This document shows, piece by piece, positions 1 to 13,800 of a DNA stretch of 64,000 nucleotides. The notes under the pieces are model-generated. The model was not told the origin of the DNA. It made no database searches and saw only the letters and a list, made by a program, of their open reading frames with translations. Position 1 is the stretch's first letter, and each line of letters opens with the position of its first letter. Source of the stretch: Arthrobotrys musiformis (lineage: Eukaryota > Ascomycota > Orbiliomycetes > Orbiliales > Orbiliaceae); assembly GCA_036971715.1 (NCBI GenBank), contig JAVHJL010000009.1:868001-932000 (forward strand), in the 5' to 3' direction. The position numbers were made by a program, and so were the translations under genes.

Positions 1-3000
1 GAGATCGAGAGAATAAAGGAGGAGGAGCGACAGAAGGTGCTAGAGGAAGAAGAACAGCGCGAAGAGGAGCGGAGAAAAATCCGAGAGCTTGACCTGAAAG
101 CGTACCGCGAGAGAGAGGAACAGAAGAAGAGGGAGAAGGAGAAGGAAGAACGACGTCGGCAAAGGGAACTGCTGCGGGAGCAAGAGCGACAACGAGAGAT
201 AGAACGAATAAGGGAAGAGGAGAAACTCAAGGTCATCGAAGAGATGCGGATTGAGCAGGAACGGGAACGAGAAAGGCAAGAACGGGAACGGGAAAGACTT
301 GAGGAAAAACGTCTCGAGCAGGAACGGGAGCGGGAACGAATCGATCAGGAACGTGAGCTGGCTCGTCTTGATGAGCAACGTCGAATAGCCCGCGAAGAGG
401 AGCGACACCAGGAGATTATGTCAGAGATCGAACGGGCAACCCAGAGAAGCACGACTCGGGCAAAGAAAAAGAAGAAAGAGAAGGAAAACTACATGCTCGA
501 GGAAGTGCAGAAGCGGGTTGGCCCTGATGCTCTACGGTCTAAAGAGGAAATGGCAGCAGTCATCAAAGCTACTGTGGTCGAAGTTATGGGCGAAATGTTC
601 GGCGAAATCATATTCGAAGATGACACCAAGCAGAAGGAAGCGAGCGACAGGGCGAATCTGTCTTCAACGGTAACGGCAGACAGTGTACCAAATACTGCGT
701 CTACGGAACCAGAATACGATACAAGGACCCGTGAGACGACACCCGAGACACACAAAAGCCCGGTACAGAGAGCCAGAAGGATATTTTCACCATTGGAGAA
801 GCTGGAAAAGAGTCCTCCCCCAATGCCCCCGGGCCACAACGACATCACATACCGCCCTGTTGAATTTGGGAAAACGGTTCCTGAAATTCACGGGTTCAAA
901 AGACCTTTCCCTATGGGCATCGGGTTCAAACGCCCAGCCCAACAGGCTACGGAGCCAAAGAAGCCTGTTCATGATATTGTCGAACCAAAGAAGCCTGTTC
1001 ATGATACTGTCGAACCAAGGAAGCCTGCTCATGATACCGTTGAACCAAAGAAGCCGCCCCCCGAGATTCCAGAGCCCAAGAGACCAGCCCCCGAGGCCCC
1101 AATCCCCGAGCCAGACAGGCCGGCCCCCAGGCTCCCCAAACCTGAGAGAACAGCCCCTGAGATTATCCTGCCCAAAAAATCTATCCCCGAGATTATTGAA
1201 GCTAAACCGTCCGTCCCCGAGGAGAGTAATTACAAAAAACCTGCTGTCGAAGCGGTTCCAGAATCACCCCCGGAGCACGCCCCGGAGCAAATCCTAGAGG
1301 ACCCAGCTTCAAGCCCACCCGGGTCGCCTGAGACCTCAACAAATGGTGACAGTTTTGCGCTGCCTAAGCGACGCATAAATCTCTTTGGCTCGCAATCTGC
1401 GAAACGTCGAAGAAAGCCATTCCAAGCCACAATACCTGAGGAGTCTGCGTCGCAACTATCAGTTGAATCCGAACCTGCATCACCGCCGTCTGCACCGTCT
1501 GCCGGCCGTCGAGATTTCTCATTCGCTCCTCGTACAGAAGCCGAGCCGATATCTCCTCCAATCACCCGACAAGTATCTGCCGCGTCACAGCCTGCATACC
1601 CTGCAGATGCAGTGTCACCTCCTGCAAGGCAACTTTCCGTTGCCTCCCGCGCCTCTCACCACACTAATGCATCAGACCACTCATTTGTCTCTTCTTCTCA
1701 AATTCACCGCAACCTCCCTAAAGACGAAAACCTTGACCTATCTAACGAAAACTTGTCGACCGGCCTCACTCGGTCTCTCACCTCGCCGGCGGCCCACACA
1801 AATCTCGCCAAAGACGAGGACCCAGGAGACGAATACTTTGTGTCTGTCAATGAGCCGTTGAAGGGCTCTGGGATCAAAAGATACAAGAGTACAGCAGATC
1901 TCATCTCTCTTCTGTCCGAACGGCGGCCGTCATCCGTGCGTCCAAAGAGCATTCGAAGCACGAGGTCTATTCGCTCGGTTAAAAATAAAGTGGTAGTGGG
2001 AACCCTCACGCTAAGGGATCTGCTTGTCGAACTTGCTACGGAAGAATTATCTTACACAGCAGATTTGCAGCTTCTTGAGCACAGGATTATACCGGTTCTG
2101 CTGGAAGCCAAGCTGGCAAAGACAGATAAAGATGCAGCGGCTGGCAAACGTGCAAGCCCGGAGAAATTAATGGAGAATAACCCTCTCAAATCCATTGTAG
2201 ATGTCAACATTGCCTTAAAGCGTCTGAATGGTGTTCATGACCGATTGGCGGACGCAATTAAGGCTGCAACAACCAACCAGGCGTCCGAAGTTGCAGCAGT
2301 GCCAAATCCGGATGAAATTTTGAAATGGGCACAGGCATCGAAATACGTGTATGAGGATTACATTGCTTACTGGAGAATGGACTGGGACGAAGTCGTGATC
2401 AACACAACTGTGTTGGAAGCCATTGAGAAGAAAAAAGGCGTTAGTAATGTGGGATCGGCAGGCGTGGCTGGCGTTTTAAGCGGCGGCGTTTTGGCTGGGA
2501 ATGGGAAAAATGGGGGGTCAATTGATGTCGGCTACTTACTCAAGCGGCCGTTGGTGCGAACGCGGGTCCTTACGAAACTATTTAAGGTATGTGCCATTTT
2601 TATATCAACTCTAAACCGTCGGATAAACCGGACTACCAAAACATGGGTCGGGAAAATACCACCCTCTAGCTCTGAGCTTTCCAGTTGCTTCGGGATGTCT
2701 TCTCATGGGTTTCCCAAAAAAATTTTACCCCTTCTTTAACTCCGGAGCATTTTGGGAGTATCTCCAGCCATAAATTTCGGTTTAGAACCTGCATACATAA
2801 TGCTCTCGTTCTGGCGACAACCGAAAATAAAACCCTCTCCGAACTCTCACGGACTCTCATGCCCTCTTTTGAGCTCTGATTTTTGGGACTCGGTGGCCCC
2901 AAACATTCTATCTATAGCCTCATACCCTTGTAGCTCCCAATCCTTACGTTCCACTGTTTCCGCCACCCATTCCAGCGGACCGGATTTTTGGTCACCGTGC

Positions 3001-6000
3001 GGTTATACAGAACACATTCCCTACCTCTCTCTTTTTACAAAGACTTCATATATGGCTTTCTGAACAGTTTATCAAGTTCAGAATCTTTCGTTTCCCTATA
3101 CCCTTTCATATGTTTTTTTGCCTTCGTTGTCGTAGCGGCCTTTTTTTATATACTCTATTTCTCTAAGCGGAAACAATTTACTAATGACATGCACGCTACC
3201 CATGCACTTCTTCGATTTTCAGAGGATCAACTACCTCTCCCCAAGCCCACTCGCGGAAGAAGCCTTCGTTTCTTTTCAGACCCTTGTCGGTGCCGCCCGC
3301 CACAAAGTAGCTGAAGAACGTGCCCGTCTTGAAGACGAAGCAGCAGCATGTATCGATGCCTCGCGGGTTCGAGATCTTCAAACACTGGAAATTTGTTATG
3401 GTGTCGTCATTGAGCCGAACCGGAGAGTCCGCGCTCGTGACATTTTCGAGATGACGCTAAACCATTCTCTTGGGAAAGTGTTGAGGAAAACTGTGGAGTT
3501 ATATTTAAGGGATGAAGGTAAGGGGAGGACCAAAAGCGAGAATGCCGAATTAATGGTTTGTGAGCTTGCGAAAGACGATGAAGAGAAGAAATGGCTCGCA
3601 TTCCAACCCTTGCCTGTGAAGTGGATATGTGCGAAGCAGGGGGCGAACGAGGACGAACTAGTCCTGGAGGTTGATGCAAGGTTGAGTGATGGGGGTAGAT
3701 GGAAGGAGAGTATGATACTCAGTGCGGACCCAATGATAAAGATGGAATGGCTACATTTACTAGGTGCTGCGGCGGATGAGGTTTCAAAAGCCAGCCGGAT
3801 GCAACTGGAGAATGTCGGATTACAGCCCATGGACGACCAGAGCGATGTTGGGGTTCGATCAATTTCAGCAGAGATCGAGACACAGTTGAAGAGTTTGGGA
3901 ATTGATGACGATTCATACTCCGAGCCGCCGACGCCAGGTATGAGCATTATCAGCGAAATCGATAGGTTCCCGGATTCGGATGCTGCGTTGATGTCGGAGG
4001 GGAAGAAGCCAGGGAAACCGACTGTTGCCGTGGTTGTTATTCCAGGCTTAAGCGACCTGTACGACGGTGGCCCATTGGCAGTGCCAGTTTATGGGGAACT
4101 TCCACATATCGTGCAAATGATGCCTCATTATGTTCATAAGAAGCGGATCGTGAGCCCACCACCATCGACGATCAGTCCTATGAGTAGTGCATCGTATGGC
4201 CCAGCTAGGTTGCAAAGGCGAAGGACGAGGCATGAGCAGAGAAGAATGGCGGAAGTCAAAAAGAAGGAGGAGGAGAGCAGGAAGGAGAGGGAACTGGAAG
4301 CACAGAGGGACAAGTTAGTGAAGGCGAAGAAACTACCGACATCGCCACCCCGACAGCGGCAAATGCAACCCGTCGAAGTTCAGGAAGAAGAAGTGCCAAA
4401 AGTCCGGAGACGTTCGCCGTTCAGACAACGAAGCCAATCGCCACAGAAAAGCCCCCCGAAGAGCCCCCCGAAGGCTGCGAGCTTGTCATTCAAGATTGAT
4501 TCACCCCCAACATCTCCTGGTCGCCATGAAGCCAGAAACAGAGATGACGATGACGATTTATCAGCTGACGAGTCGAGCATTGTTTCTTGGAGCGATCATG
4601 ATTCGAAATATAGTGCTAAATCAGGTAGGTATAGTGCAACTGAAGGAGCAAGACGAGCAAGAAGCGAATCCGAGAGTTCAACCGATACCACTTCAACTGC
4701 TACATCAAGCTCAAGTAAGTCTTCTAGTACAAGGACTGGCGATCATGCTAGAAGCTCCGCTTCGTCTGCTCGTTCAAGACAATCTGGCCAGTCCGCGCCG
4801 GCGCAGGAAGACGACGATGATGTACCGCCACCACTACCGCTCCATACATCCTCTTCGCAAGAATCTCTAAGAAGCAGTAGCTCGGCTTCCTCGGGAAGCA
4901 CTGTCAGAAACTCCAAGGTAGCGCCACAGCCAGTCGCTACATCTAATCTACGAGGAAATTTGAGAAGGAGAATGTCCTCGCCTCTGAAGCACGAATATGC
5001 GCCTTCGAGTGCAACCGAGTCCTCAAGCAGCAGTAGCACCATAACAGACGACTCGGACACCGAAAGTCCATCCGAATCTGAATCTGAATCTGATCCTGAG
5101 GAAGAAGTCGAAGACGAAAGATCTGATGATGAGCTTTCGGAAATCCCTCACAAAATCGAAGATGAAGATGGTGATATTCCCGGGCCGATGTTTGAAGATA
5201 TGATCGCAGGACGAAATCTCCATTCCTCGGGACGGAAAGATGGACCGGCAACCCAATATGAAGACCTTCCACGCAGAAGCACCGCCTCTCCGAGGCACTC
5301 GGCAAAGAATTCGATTGCAGGATATACCGCCACCGCAATGGTATTCACCTGGAGTTCAAAGGGTGCTTGGGAGAAGATATCAGAAAACGAAAATAGAGTT
5401 GCCCTCCTGGATAATTTTATTGAAGTTTATAAGATGGATTCAGATGGAAACCAGGGCAGGATGCTACTTAGTTTCGAAGTCACTCCGGTAACACCTATAA
5501 GACGGGGTACGGCTGTCGATCTTTCGATTCGTGCAGGGCCTCGGGGAAAATTCCAAGGTGGGACAGTGATGTTCAGAAGTCGAACACCACAAGAATTGGA
5601 GTCGCTATATAATGCGATCAACACAGCGAGAATTAGTGCTTGCAGTGGATTTGGAGGGGCAGGCAAACCAGGAAGGAAACAATCAATTGGACGAAGTGGG
5701 AGTGTTAGAGGCTACCGTGCTACAAATATGGATGCCCCCAATGGCGGAGTTGGAGCGCCTGCCTTCCAGGGCGAAGCTGGCAGCATCATTATGAGTGAAG
5801 GCAGCAGCTTGGGCTCGTTAGGAAGCGCTTTCTCCGCGTTTAAGGGAAGTCTTAGAAGCTCGATATTTGGAGGAACCAAATCTTCTAGTGGAGGTAGTTG
5901 GATGAGCTCGTCGAGCACTTCGAGCGGACTAGCAGGCCCAAGAGGTATTATCAACCCTCTAGGTGGAATTCCTATTACCGGTATTGGTGGAGAAGCACCC

Positions 6001-6478
6001 TATCAAGGGACCGGCTATGTTTCGAATCTCAAGGTCAAGTTGTGGAAACGAGAGGGCCCTACTAAGTGGGCGGATTTGGGACCTGGGCGGTTGAATATCA
6101 TTACGCCGCCCCCGGGACACGCCGCTCGAGGTGGAGGTGGACTCAGCAGCAACAATGAGAAGAGAATCGTGATCCGAGATCGTAAAGGGCAGAATACACT
6201 ATTGGATGTTATTCTAGGGGAAAGTTGTTTCGAGAGAGTGGCAAGGACGGGTATTGCGGTCCACGTCCCTATGGAAGATGATGGATTCGTACCGTCCCTG
6301 GTTATGGCAGGGCTGGCGGGTAGAAGTAGTATTTTTATGCTGCAGGTAAGTAATATATACTTTTCAGAAAGGACGGAGCCATTAAAGATTCAATCACTAA
6401 CAAGCCTCTGAAATATAGTTCAAGGGCGAAAATGAGACGAGGGAGACGTTTAAAGTTGTCGGCAAACAGAAGTATTAG
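1..6478 (+). CDS. RhoGEF-like (DH-PH) giant protein, 5' end missing
   Basis: Exons 1-2586, 3223-6345 and 6419-6478 give at least 1922 residues; the frame is open to the left edge, so the start lies outside. Order seen: a Glu/Arg-rich coiled coil (residues 1-160), a proline-rich region with a 10-residue tandem repeat (about 318-357), a Ser-rich stretch, then a DH-like helical domain from about residue 665 (ATEELSYTADLQLLEHRIIP) whose CR3-like part (LLKRPLVRTRVLTKLFK) runs across the first intron into RINYLSPSPLAEEAF. A PH-like segment follows (ICYGVVIEP to MIKMEWLHLLGAA). After a long Ser/Lys/Glu low-complexity linker come a second PH-like segment (about 1565-1665) and a C-terminal module ending FKVVGKQKY. 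DH-PH proteins activate Rho GTPases, so a role in polarity or the cortex is inferred. Intron 1 is 636 nt, unusually long; intron 2 is 73 nt with branch CACTAAC. Gene structure is firm; the exact orthologue is not recognised. Confidence 0.8.
952..1071 (+). repeat. 30-bp coding tandem repeat (EPKKPVHDTV type)
   Basis: Three near-identical 10-residue units (EPKKPVHDIV, EPKKPVHDTV, EPRKPAHDTV) are followed by a decayed fourth (EPKKPPPEIP) and looser Pro-rich copies to about base 1200. The nucleotide copies differ by only a few bases, so this is recent expansion inside the disordered linker of the RhoGEF-like gene. Confidence 0.85.
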
Positions 6479-7660
6479 GTGTCGGTATTATCCTCCTCTC
6501 AAAAGCTGTCGTGTCGCGCCAATCTTGACTCGGCTAATTCGCTATGGCCATTTAATCCAACCGTACTCTATAATCATGCGGGTGTATATCCCATTCCATA
6601 TATCCTATTTCCTTTTGTCTACTTTTGTTGGAGTTCTCATGGAGGGGCGCCAGGTTTGCATTCTGTGGAACCATGTGCATTTGGGTATGGCGTCTTGTTT
6701 TTATCTTTATTTTTGCGACCTGCGTGTCGGGACATCTTTTATACATACATATTTATACCACATAATGCCTCATTCTTCTTGATTTTCGTTGGCCCCTGTA
6801 TACCTATTTCAAGCGTGGATGTATGTTTGGTTTTCTGAGTGGTTTCCAATGTCGATAGATGATAGCAAGCATATTCTACGGTAATAATCATCGGTATAAC
6901 ATTCCCCCGTCCACAGTTCCCATTGTTATCGCAGGTGCATACTACAAGATATGGTAATTCATTACGTACTGGGAAATACCAACATACTAAACCGCTTGAC
7001 TATTTACCTAGCCTGTTGAAACATATGCCTGTCTACCCAGTTGGATCCTTCGCGCCAAAATAGACGCCGAGCTGGGTCGTCGTAAACAAGGTGGGCGAAA
7101 CCACACCAGAGCCAAGTTTATAGATCACGAGATCAAAGAGAAGAGTCCTTCCGGCCGAGAGCAAAATAGTGGAGATTATGGGAGATATGCATGGTGCATT
7201 GCATTGTTAAAAGAAAAGAAGGAAAAAAAAACTTCCCATGTGTGCAGCGGATCGGGAATGCGTGCACATGGGGAAGGTCGCCGATATCGATACGAGAGTC
7301 TGTCAGCGCTGGTTTTCCCTCGAACGGATCTTCTTTTTTACTCGTCATAAGTCGGTTTGGTTGTTTACCCATTTTTTAATTATAAAAGTTGCTGTGTAAC
7401 GTGAACTATAATCTGACGTTCGATGGAATTGACTTGGCGGTGGGATCATATGATTCGTCTTACAGTGGGTGTAATCTTTATAATAAGTTTAGGTACCGCA
7501 GTCAGTAGAGTGATGCGACGGCTTCCAATGGGTATCTGCCGATAGGCTCGGGGATCGGGATCCGGGATATTATGACATAGCTGACTTGTCAGACTGCAGG
7601 TATTGAGACATGTCAATACCATATATACAAAGGTGAGAAGTCTTATGTCTGTAACGTTAT
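6479..7660. other. 3' flank of the RhoGEF-like gene, no gene seen
   Basis: Only short ORFs under 120 codons in overlapping frames, with no domain and no convincing splice pattern. The first few hundred bases are T-rich and probably hold the 3' UTR and polyadenylation region of the upstream gene. Confidence 0.6.
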
Positions 7661-7890
7661 AAAGCAAATTTTAATATATATTGAACCGTTTTAGACGATG
7701 CAGTCTATCAAAATCCGCATATCTCACATCTGCTAATATAATGATATACATATATTTAACCAATTGGCAAATTTAAATATTGTAGCTGTAGGTTTATGAT
7801 GAGATATCATTCGCAACTTAGCGTTAATGTTTAAATATATAGCGATATTGTGTACTAAATATAATATTATATTATTAAAGAGTGTAGGAC
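7661..7890. other. AT-rich block
   Basis: By eye this stretch is strongly A+T-biased (runs such as AATATAATATTATATTATTA) compared with its surroundings. It has no ORF. An AT-rich isochore fragment or decayed repeat is possible; nothing functional can be assigned. Confidence 0.5.
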
Positions 7891-10800
7891 TAGGTATATA
7901 CCTCTTGGAAATCCATAATTTAAGGTGTGGTTTCGAATGTAGCTATCTGCATGGTTTCAAAAGAGAGGAAATCAGACACGGGTATAACGGAATGTTAAGC
8001 CTGTCTTGTCTCGTTCCAAATCTCATACATCGATCGAAACCATAATATTTCTGCCCAAGTATACCCAAAGTACAAGCAATTGCTCTATATAGCAATTTAA
8101 AATAGAGTATTCGAAGAGTAGCTTTCAAATCTCGAAAATTAATACCCCCCGGCTAGCCTCACCCAGACCGCACAAAGACTAACCGCCGTGGATAATTGAT
8201 TATAATATGACGAGCTCGCAATGACCCCGACTCAAGTTAATTCTGGCTGACCAGCTAGTAGCAGGCCATAGCGTGGTCAGAAACATGAGCACAACAAGTT
8301 AAAACTTGAGAGTTCGGCCTAGCCTCGAATCCAGGTTTGGCTCCGAGACTAGACAATATCTGTGCATGTGGGATTGAGAACTTCTGAGTCTTCCTTGGCA
8401 CTAGACTCCAAGGGTTGGGTTTCCCCGGAATTTACACGAAATGCAGGTTGAGAAAACAGGTCACATTTGGGGCTATTTCCTCGAGTCATAGCTAGTTAGA
8501 GTGGATCTTTGAGGGAACCGTAGTCAAGGGAACGTGGCTCAGCTTTGCATCGAATTAAACGGCAAGCTCAATACCAAGCCTGCTGCGAGCCCGGTCACAT
8601 CTAAACCGATTCGCATATAGTTGAAGCCGACGGACCATGCATGGCCCGGGAAGCTAAGCGGGATATTTTCCAGGACATGGACAGTAAAACCGAACAGGGA
8701 ATCTCTTCGGCTCAATTTTCGACTGTAGGATATGTATAATATATGAAAGTTACAATATCGCAAGTAGAATGACAGCTACTTCTTCCGCAGGCAGTTGCCT
8801 CAATCGCACTCGCAATGACTAGGAGAAATTGATAACGGCAGGCTTTAACTATCCGTGATATAGTTACATTAGCCAAAGGAATACATGCATGAGCCGCTTG
8901 TGTATGCTAACCCAAAGGATTCGATGGTGAACTTTCGAGGTTGTATCTATAAAACAGGCTATGAACTTCGAGCCGTGGCGAACAAGGAGCCATGGGATAA
9001 ATAGATTAATCGAAGCAAATCGATCATATAAAAACGTAAATTATTTCACACATCAGGGTAAAAAAGAAAGTATGGGGAATAAGGATGGGATAGTCCGATA
9101 CTGCAGTCGGAGGGACGGAGCTAGACGCTGAATTTGGAGGTCTACGTAAGACCAGACCATAGAATGAGGACCGATGGGGGGGATTCGAAAGGGCCAATAG
9201 GCTATTTGGGAGAAGACTCCACTTATCGTGCGGGTTACCGAGGCCAATTCTGCAAGAATCTTTTTTGGCTTTTATGGAGTGCAGTTGACGAAAAACTTGA
9301 AAGTTGGGACTTCAATGTGGGGTGAAGTGGCCGAGGAGATGGATGTTGACATGGGCATAGGGCTACTATAACACCATTCTCTTTCCGATAGAGCCGCTTG
9401 TGATCGACCATGCAAGAAAATGTCTCGTCAAGCTCTAAGTGTGGGTCCTGGCTAATCCAGAACGGGTGACCTTGAATGGACTGAAGTACTGGCCCCTCGA
9501 GGTATGTAACATGGCACCCATGGTTTGTGGATCATATTGGGTATGGAATTTGTTGACCACACTTCTGCAACGCTCTTCACCGTTCGAAGCCTAACCAAAG
9601 TTTTCCAGAGAAGGTTTTAGAAACTTCTTCAATGAAACCTTTATCTAAGTCACGAGCTAGAGGCGCCCTCATGATATCAATTATAAAAATTCCAAGAGAG
9701 GCCATCCGCATTTGTCAAATATCTCCCTCTAAATTCCCCCTGTAGTTGCCTGAAAATAAACTTTATACGCTCACTCTTCTATGAACCTTGAATACTCTGA
9801 TATCATGAATTTGAAAATCAACCTTGGAACTGAAGATAGTGGAGACTGCCTAGATGCAGCTCGTGCGGCTCGCTAATTCGGTCGACCTGCGTAGTTAGGG
9901 TGACTACCTGCATCAACTAGCCCATGTTGCGGAACAACGGGAAGTGACAAGCAAGTTTAGAGGGAGCTAGATAGACATTGGAAGTGATTGCCTGGAGGCA
10001 AATGACAGTTGGCACATGCAGCCTATACAAGGTTGAGGAAGAGCGGACCGATCCCTGGAGGGTGGACTTACTCGAGCAAAGAAGAGCTGCGCGATATTAG
10101 CGGATTTGAAATTGCAGCATTAGACTTTGGAAGACAGCAAATAGGGAATATCTAGACGAGGGAGGAGGGGTCTTGGTTGCGAAGGCGTAATCATCGATGC
10201 AAAGATAGGAAAGGAATCTGGACCCACCTTTGATCTTCCGGCCAATTATATTATAGAAATATATGCTCGTCACTTGCTTGTATCGGGGCATGGTTCTCTA
10301 GCCCCGTAGAGTGACTTTCCCAGAACGCAACAGCTATTTCAAGATAGATGGATCTCAAAATGGAACAGTCTATCCGGCTAGTTACCTTCCGTGCCATGGG
10401 GCAACGGCCCTAGGGGCTGGGAAACACCCAGCGGCGCTCATTGTTAGTACTCCCTAGATATCCCGGGCGTTCTATAAACACGAAAACCAGTCGAAGAAAT
10501 AAATTTTCCTTCAGTCTACCCATTATATCACACCATGTCCAGCCATTAATTTTACAGTCACGATAAAATAATTGTAAGTTCCTAGATAAATTTAGAAAGT
10601 GGTAATACATAGGCTGCTATCTTATATTTAGTTTTTCTTTCATATTCTTTTCTATGTTTTAGATCAACTGGGGTTGGAATTTCCACTATATTAATACTGT
10701 GGTCTGGGTTTAAATCTAATAATTGATGTGTAGTCAGCAAATGGCAACAGGCAGCGAATTTCATGCCATTCCATGACGGTGGGGTGTGCACGCGTACTTG

Positions 10801-13800
10801 GGGAGTGGGGAATGAAACATAGCCTTTGAACCCGGCACAAAGGTTTAGGAACCGATAATTGGGTAACGGGGATACATGTGTCTGCCCGCGACCATAACGG
10901 CTAGGTGCACGATAGAGAGGTGTGGCGGGTATACGAGCCTGGACGAGCCTATAATAGGTCACACCAATCACGTTCGCAAACTATAGTATTATCTAGCCTA
11001 AATCTTGCATTTGGATCTGCGGATACGGCGCCAATACAACGAAGTCGAACTCTTCCCACCGAGCCTCCAAATATAAATGTCAGAATAGTAGATACTGCAT
11101 CAAATGTATTGTCAGATTCGATCTCGTTAAGCTTGGCTCGGGTTTGGAGGCTCTTGGGCTCGACGATTGTGTTGTCCGTTGGAAATAGTTTTGGCGTGGC
11201 TTAGCTAATATATTAAGCCTGGGCCGGATCAACAAGGCATGGAATACGAGAGTTCCAATAATAGGGTTTATGCTGAGGTTCTGGGATAGACTGAGCATGG
11301 TTTGTCCCGCATCAATCTTCTTGTTTATTTTGGTCCTCAGTTTACCCTGAAATCTTAGCTTAGACACAGTGGCCTAGTGAGAATTTGAAATATCATTGTT
11401 GAGATAATATAATCTTCATGCTTCAGTTATGCGACTACTAGCAGCGCTGCTACCAGCCACGGCAATAGCGCGAATGCGGCAAAGAGTATGGTACGGAGCG
11501 GACAAGTTCCGATCGATTCCTTTTTATTACAGGCGGAATGCCGCTGCCGCACTACCCTTGAACTAACCTGGCCTGCCCCAGTTAACAGTTCCTAGCACGC
11601 GCAAATCACCAGGCTCAGGGGCGCAAGTTTTGCAACGTCGAATTTGTGTTTTAGGTTTAATTATATCTACGGTTTCGATGCTCGTCCTTGGCCTTAAGTT
11701 GCTCCATGTGTTTTTTGCATATGCGACGGGTTGATCCGCAACCACAGTCACTGCATTGTCAGTGCGCAACAGTTTTCGTGACATACCTGAAAATATCCAC
11801 GTTTGAGACCGGAAGACTTTGCCGTTTTGCTACATTACCAGAATTCTTCCGTGGTCGTGATCATAGCCAGAAGCTTTCATAAAGAAAGTGCACATCTATC
11901 GGGTCGCTACGAGTCAGTATAAACCAGATAGTTCTTCCGATCAACTAAGCCATTATTCAAATACGAGGTGATGTGAAGATTTTTTCGGAATTAACATGGC
12001 ACAACGGAAATGTAGCGCTATATAGTTGTGGAAGTATATGTCAGTACTTACATGTCGCGCGATATATCGAAAAAGCGGTTCAAAACATCCCGCGTTTCGC
12101 AAAAAGGTACTTCTTGATCTATGGGCAAAGAAATATTTTGACAAAGGGGCCTAGGGCGTCGACTGGGAAGCCATGCCTTATGGATCCGCAAAGAATATTC
12201 CCGACCGTTATTCATCCGATGTCACGGAAATGTCGAGTTATCTTGTTAGCACGGCATACTGCACTGCGCAGCAGCTGCACAACCCAGAGCTTGCATGCAC
12301 ATGCAGAAGCCGATGTTGTTCCCTCATCAAAGGATCCAGTTAAGCTGATCAAAATGCATAATTCCCAATATTTCCTTAGGCTAATAAATCCCAGGGAAAA
12401 TCATTTACCGGACGCAATATACATTGGGGGGCTAGCAGGACTGGTATCGTTGCTCAGCGCCACGGTGTGGGATTACAGTCCGTGCCAAACATAAATCACA
12501 TCGAGCTGTGCCATATTCAGCTGGATATGTCCGGAATGCCTTTATCCAGGTCGACAACGCTATAGAGCCAAATTTTGGAGAAGCTCGGTTAAACGGCTTA
12601 GGTACTCGGGGTTGGTTCTCAAAGACTAACAATGGTCTACAAGACATGCCACAGAATACGCCTAGTCAACAGTTCTAGAAACCCCTCATTGTTGCGGGTT
12701 ATACAAGACGGCCTTCGGGGTGGGAGCTTCCGGGCTTAGTGTCAACCGCAAAGTTTAGAAAGCTTTTCCACCCAAGGGAAGACTTCAAGGAGAAGAAAAG
12801 GAAGCCGTTGAGATGGGGTATTCCGAAGTTGAGCCGCAGAGGGCGAACATGGCTCGAGCTCCGACAAGTATTCATAGATACTTCCAGGTCAGCTTAAGTT
12901 GGTGGGTCGTATTGTGCAACACGGGCTGCGCTGCGGAGCGTGCACGGAGTTTGATGATGGGGTAAAATGTTTAGTGAACTCATAAGAGACCCATGCAGGC
13001 TGATCTGGGAGCTTAAGGGGGCATTGTATCGGGGCAGATAACACTAGAAATTTTCTTTAGCAATTGAATGAGGCATGATCCCTGCTGCAAATCTCCTGCA
13101 ATAAGTTAGGCTGCATATCAAAAGTTCCGCGGATTCGGTTGCTTCATAAAAAACTAGTCCTTTGCACTAACTGTTTGACAAGGTTCTTTCCTGTTGGTAC
13201 GAATGCCTACGTAAGAAAGCGGCAGGATATTAAGAGGTAGGAAAGATTCTACGGAACCCTCTGCTAGAAGAGGCAACCGTGCGTGAGTTAAAGCGGGCCA
13301 AAATTTGCTGTGTCCAGGTTCGTGAGAAATCCGAGTGGATCTGACATTTTCGAATTCAACCGCGTGCCAATGAGCGGACCCACATTGTCTTAAGTTCTCA
13401 TGACGTGAGTGATGGAAATCGTAGTTTAAGTTCTCCCGCCTTCTAAGCCAGCTTCCTCTTGAGCGCAAAAACCACGCTTAGTGATTGTGCGTAATGATTC
13501 AAATTTCCATGCATGTGTGCTTCTTGGAGCAGAAGCAGTTGCGAGTTGAAGTTGTGGCTGTCGGTTGACGTTCTCTTTTCGTCAACACCTCTGATATGAT
13601 CATATGAGTGAGATAAGAGCTCAGAGGATCCTGGCGAATTAGCTAAGTACTCGGATGTGGAGACATCTTTATTACTACACCTTAGTAAGTGGACCTCTAT
13701 GTAACGTGGGAAATGTGCGAGGAGTTGAAAACCTTTAATTTCGCAAAATAAAAACCGGCGAAAAGTTGACAAGCAATCGACAGGCTGCCCTTGTACCGGT

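Noticed and set aside
683..1297. 204-codon ORF overlapping the RhoGEF gene
   Set aside because: Shadow frame of the proline-rich repeat region; the first frame has conserved domains.
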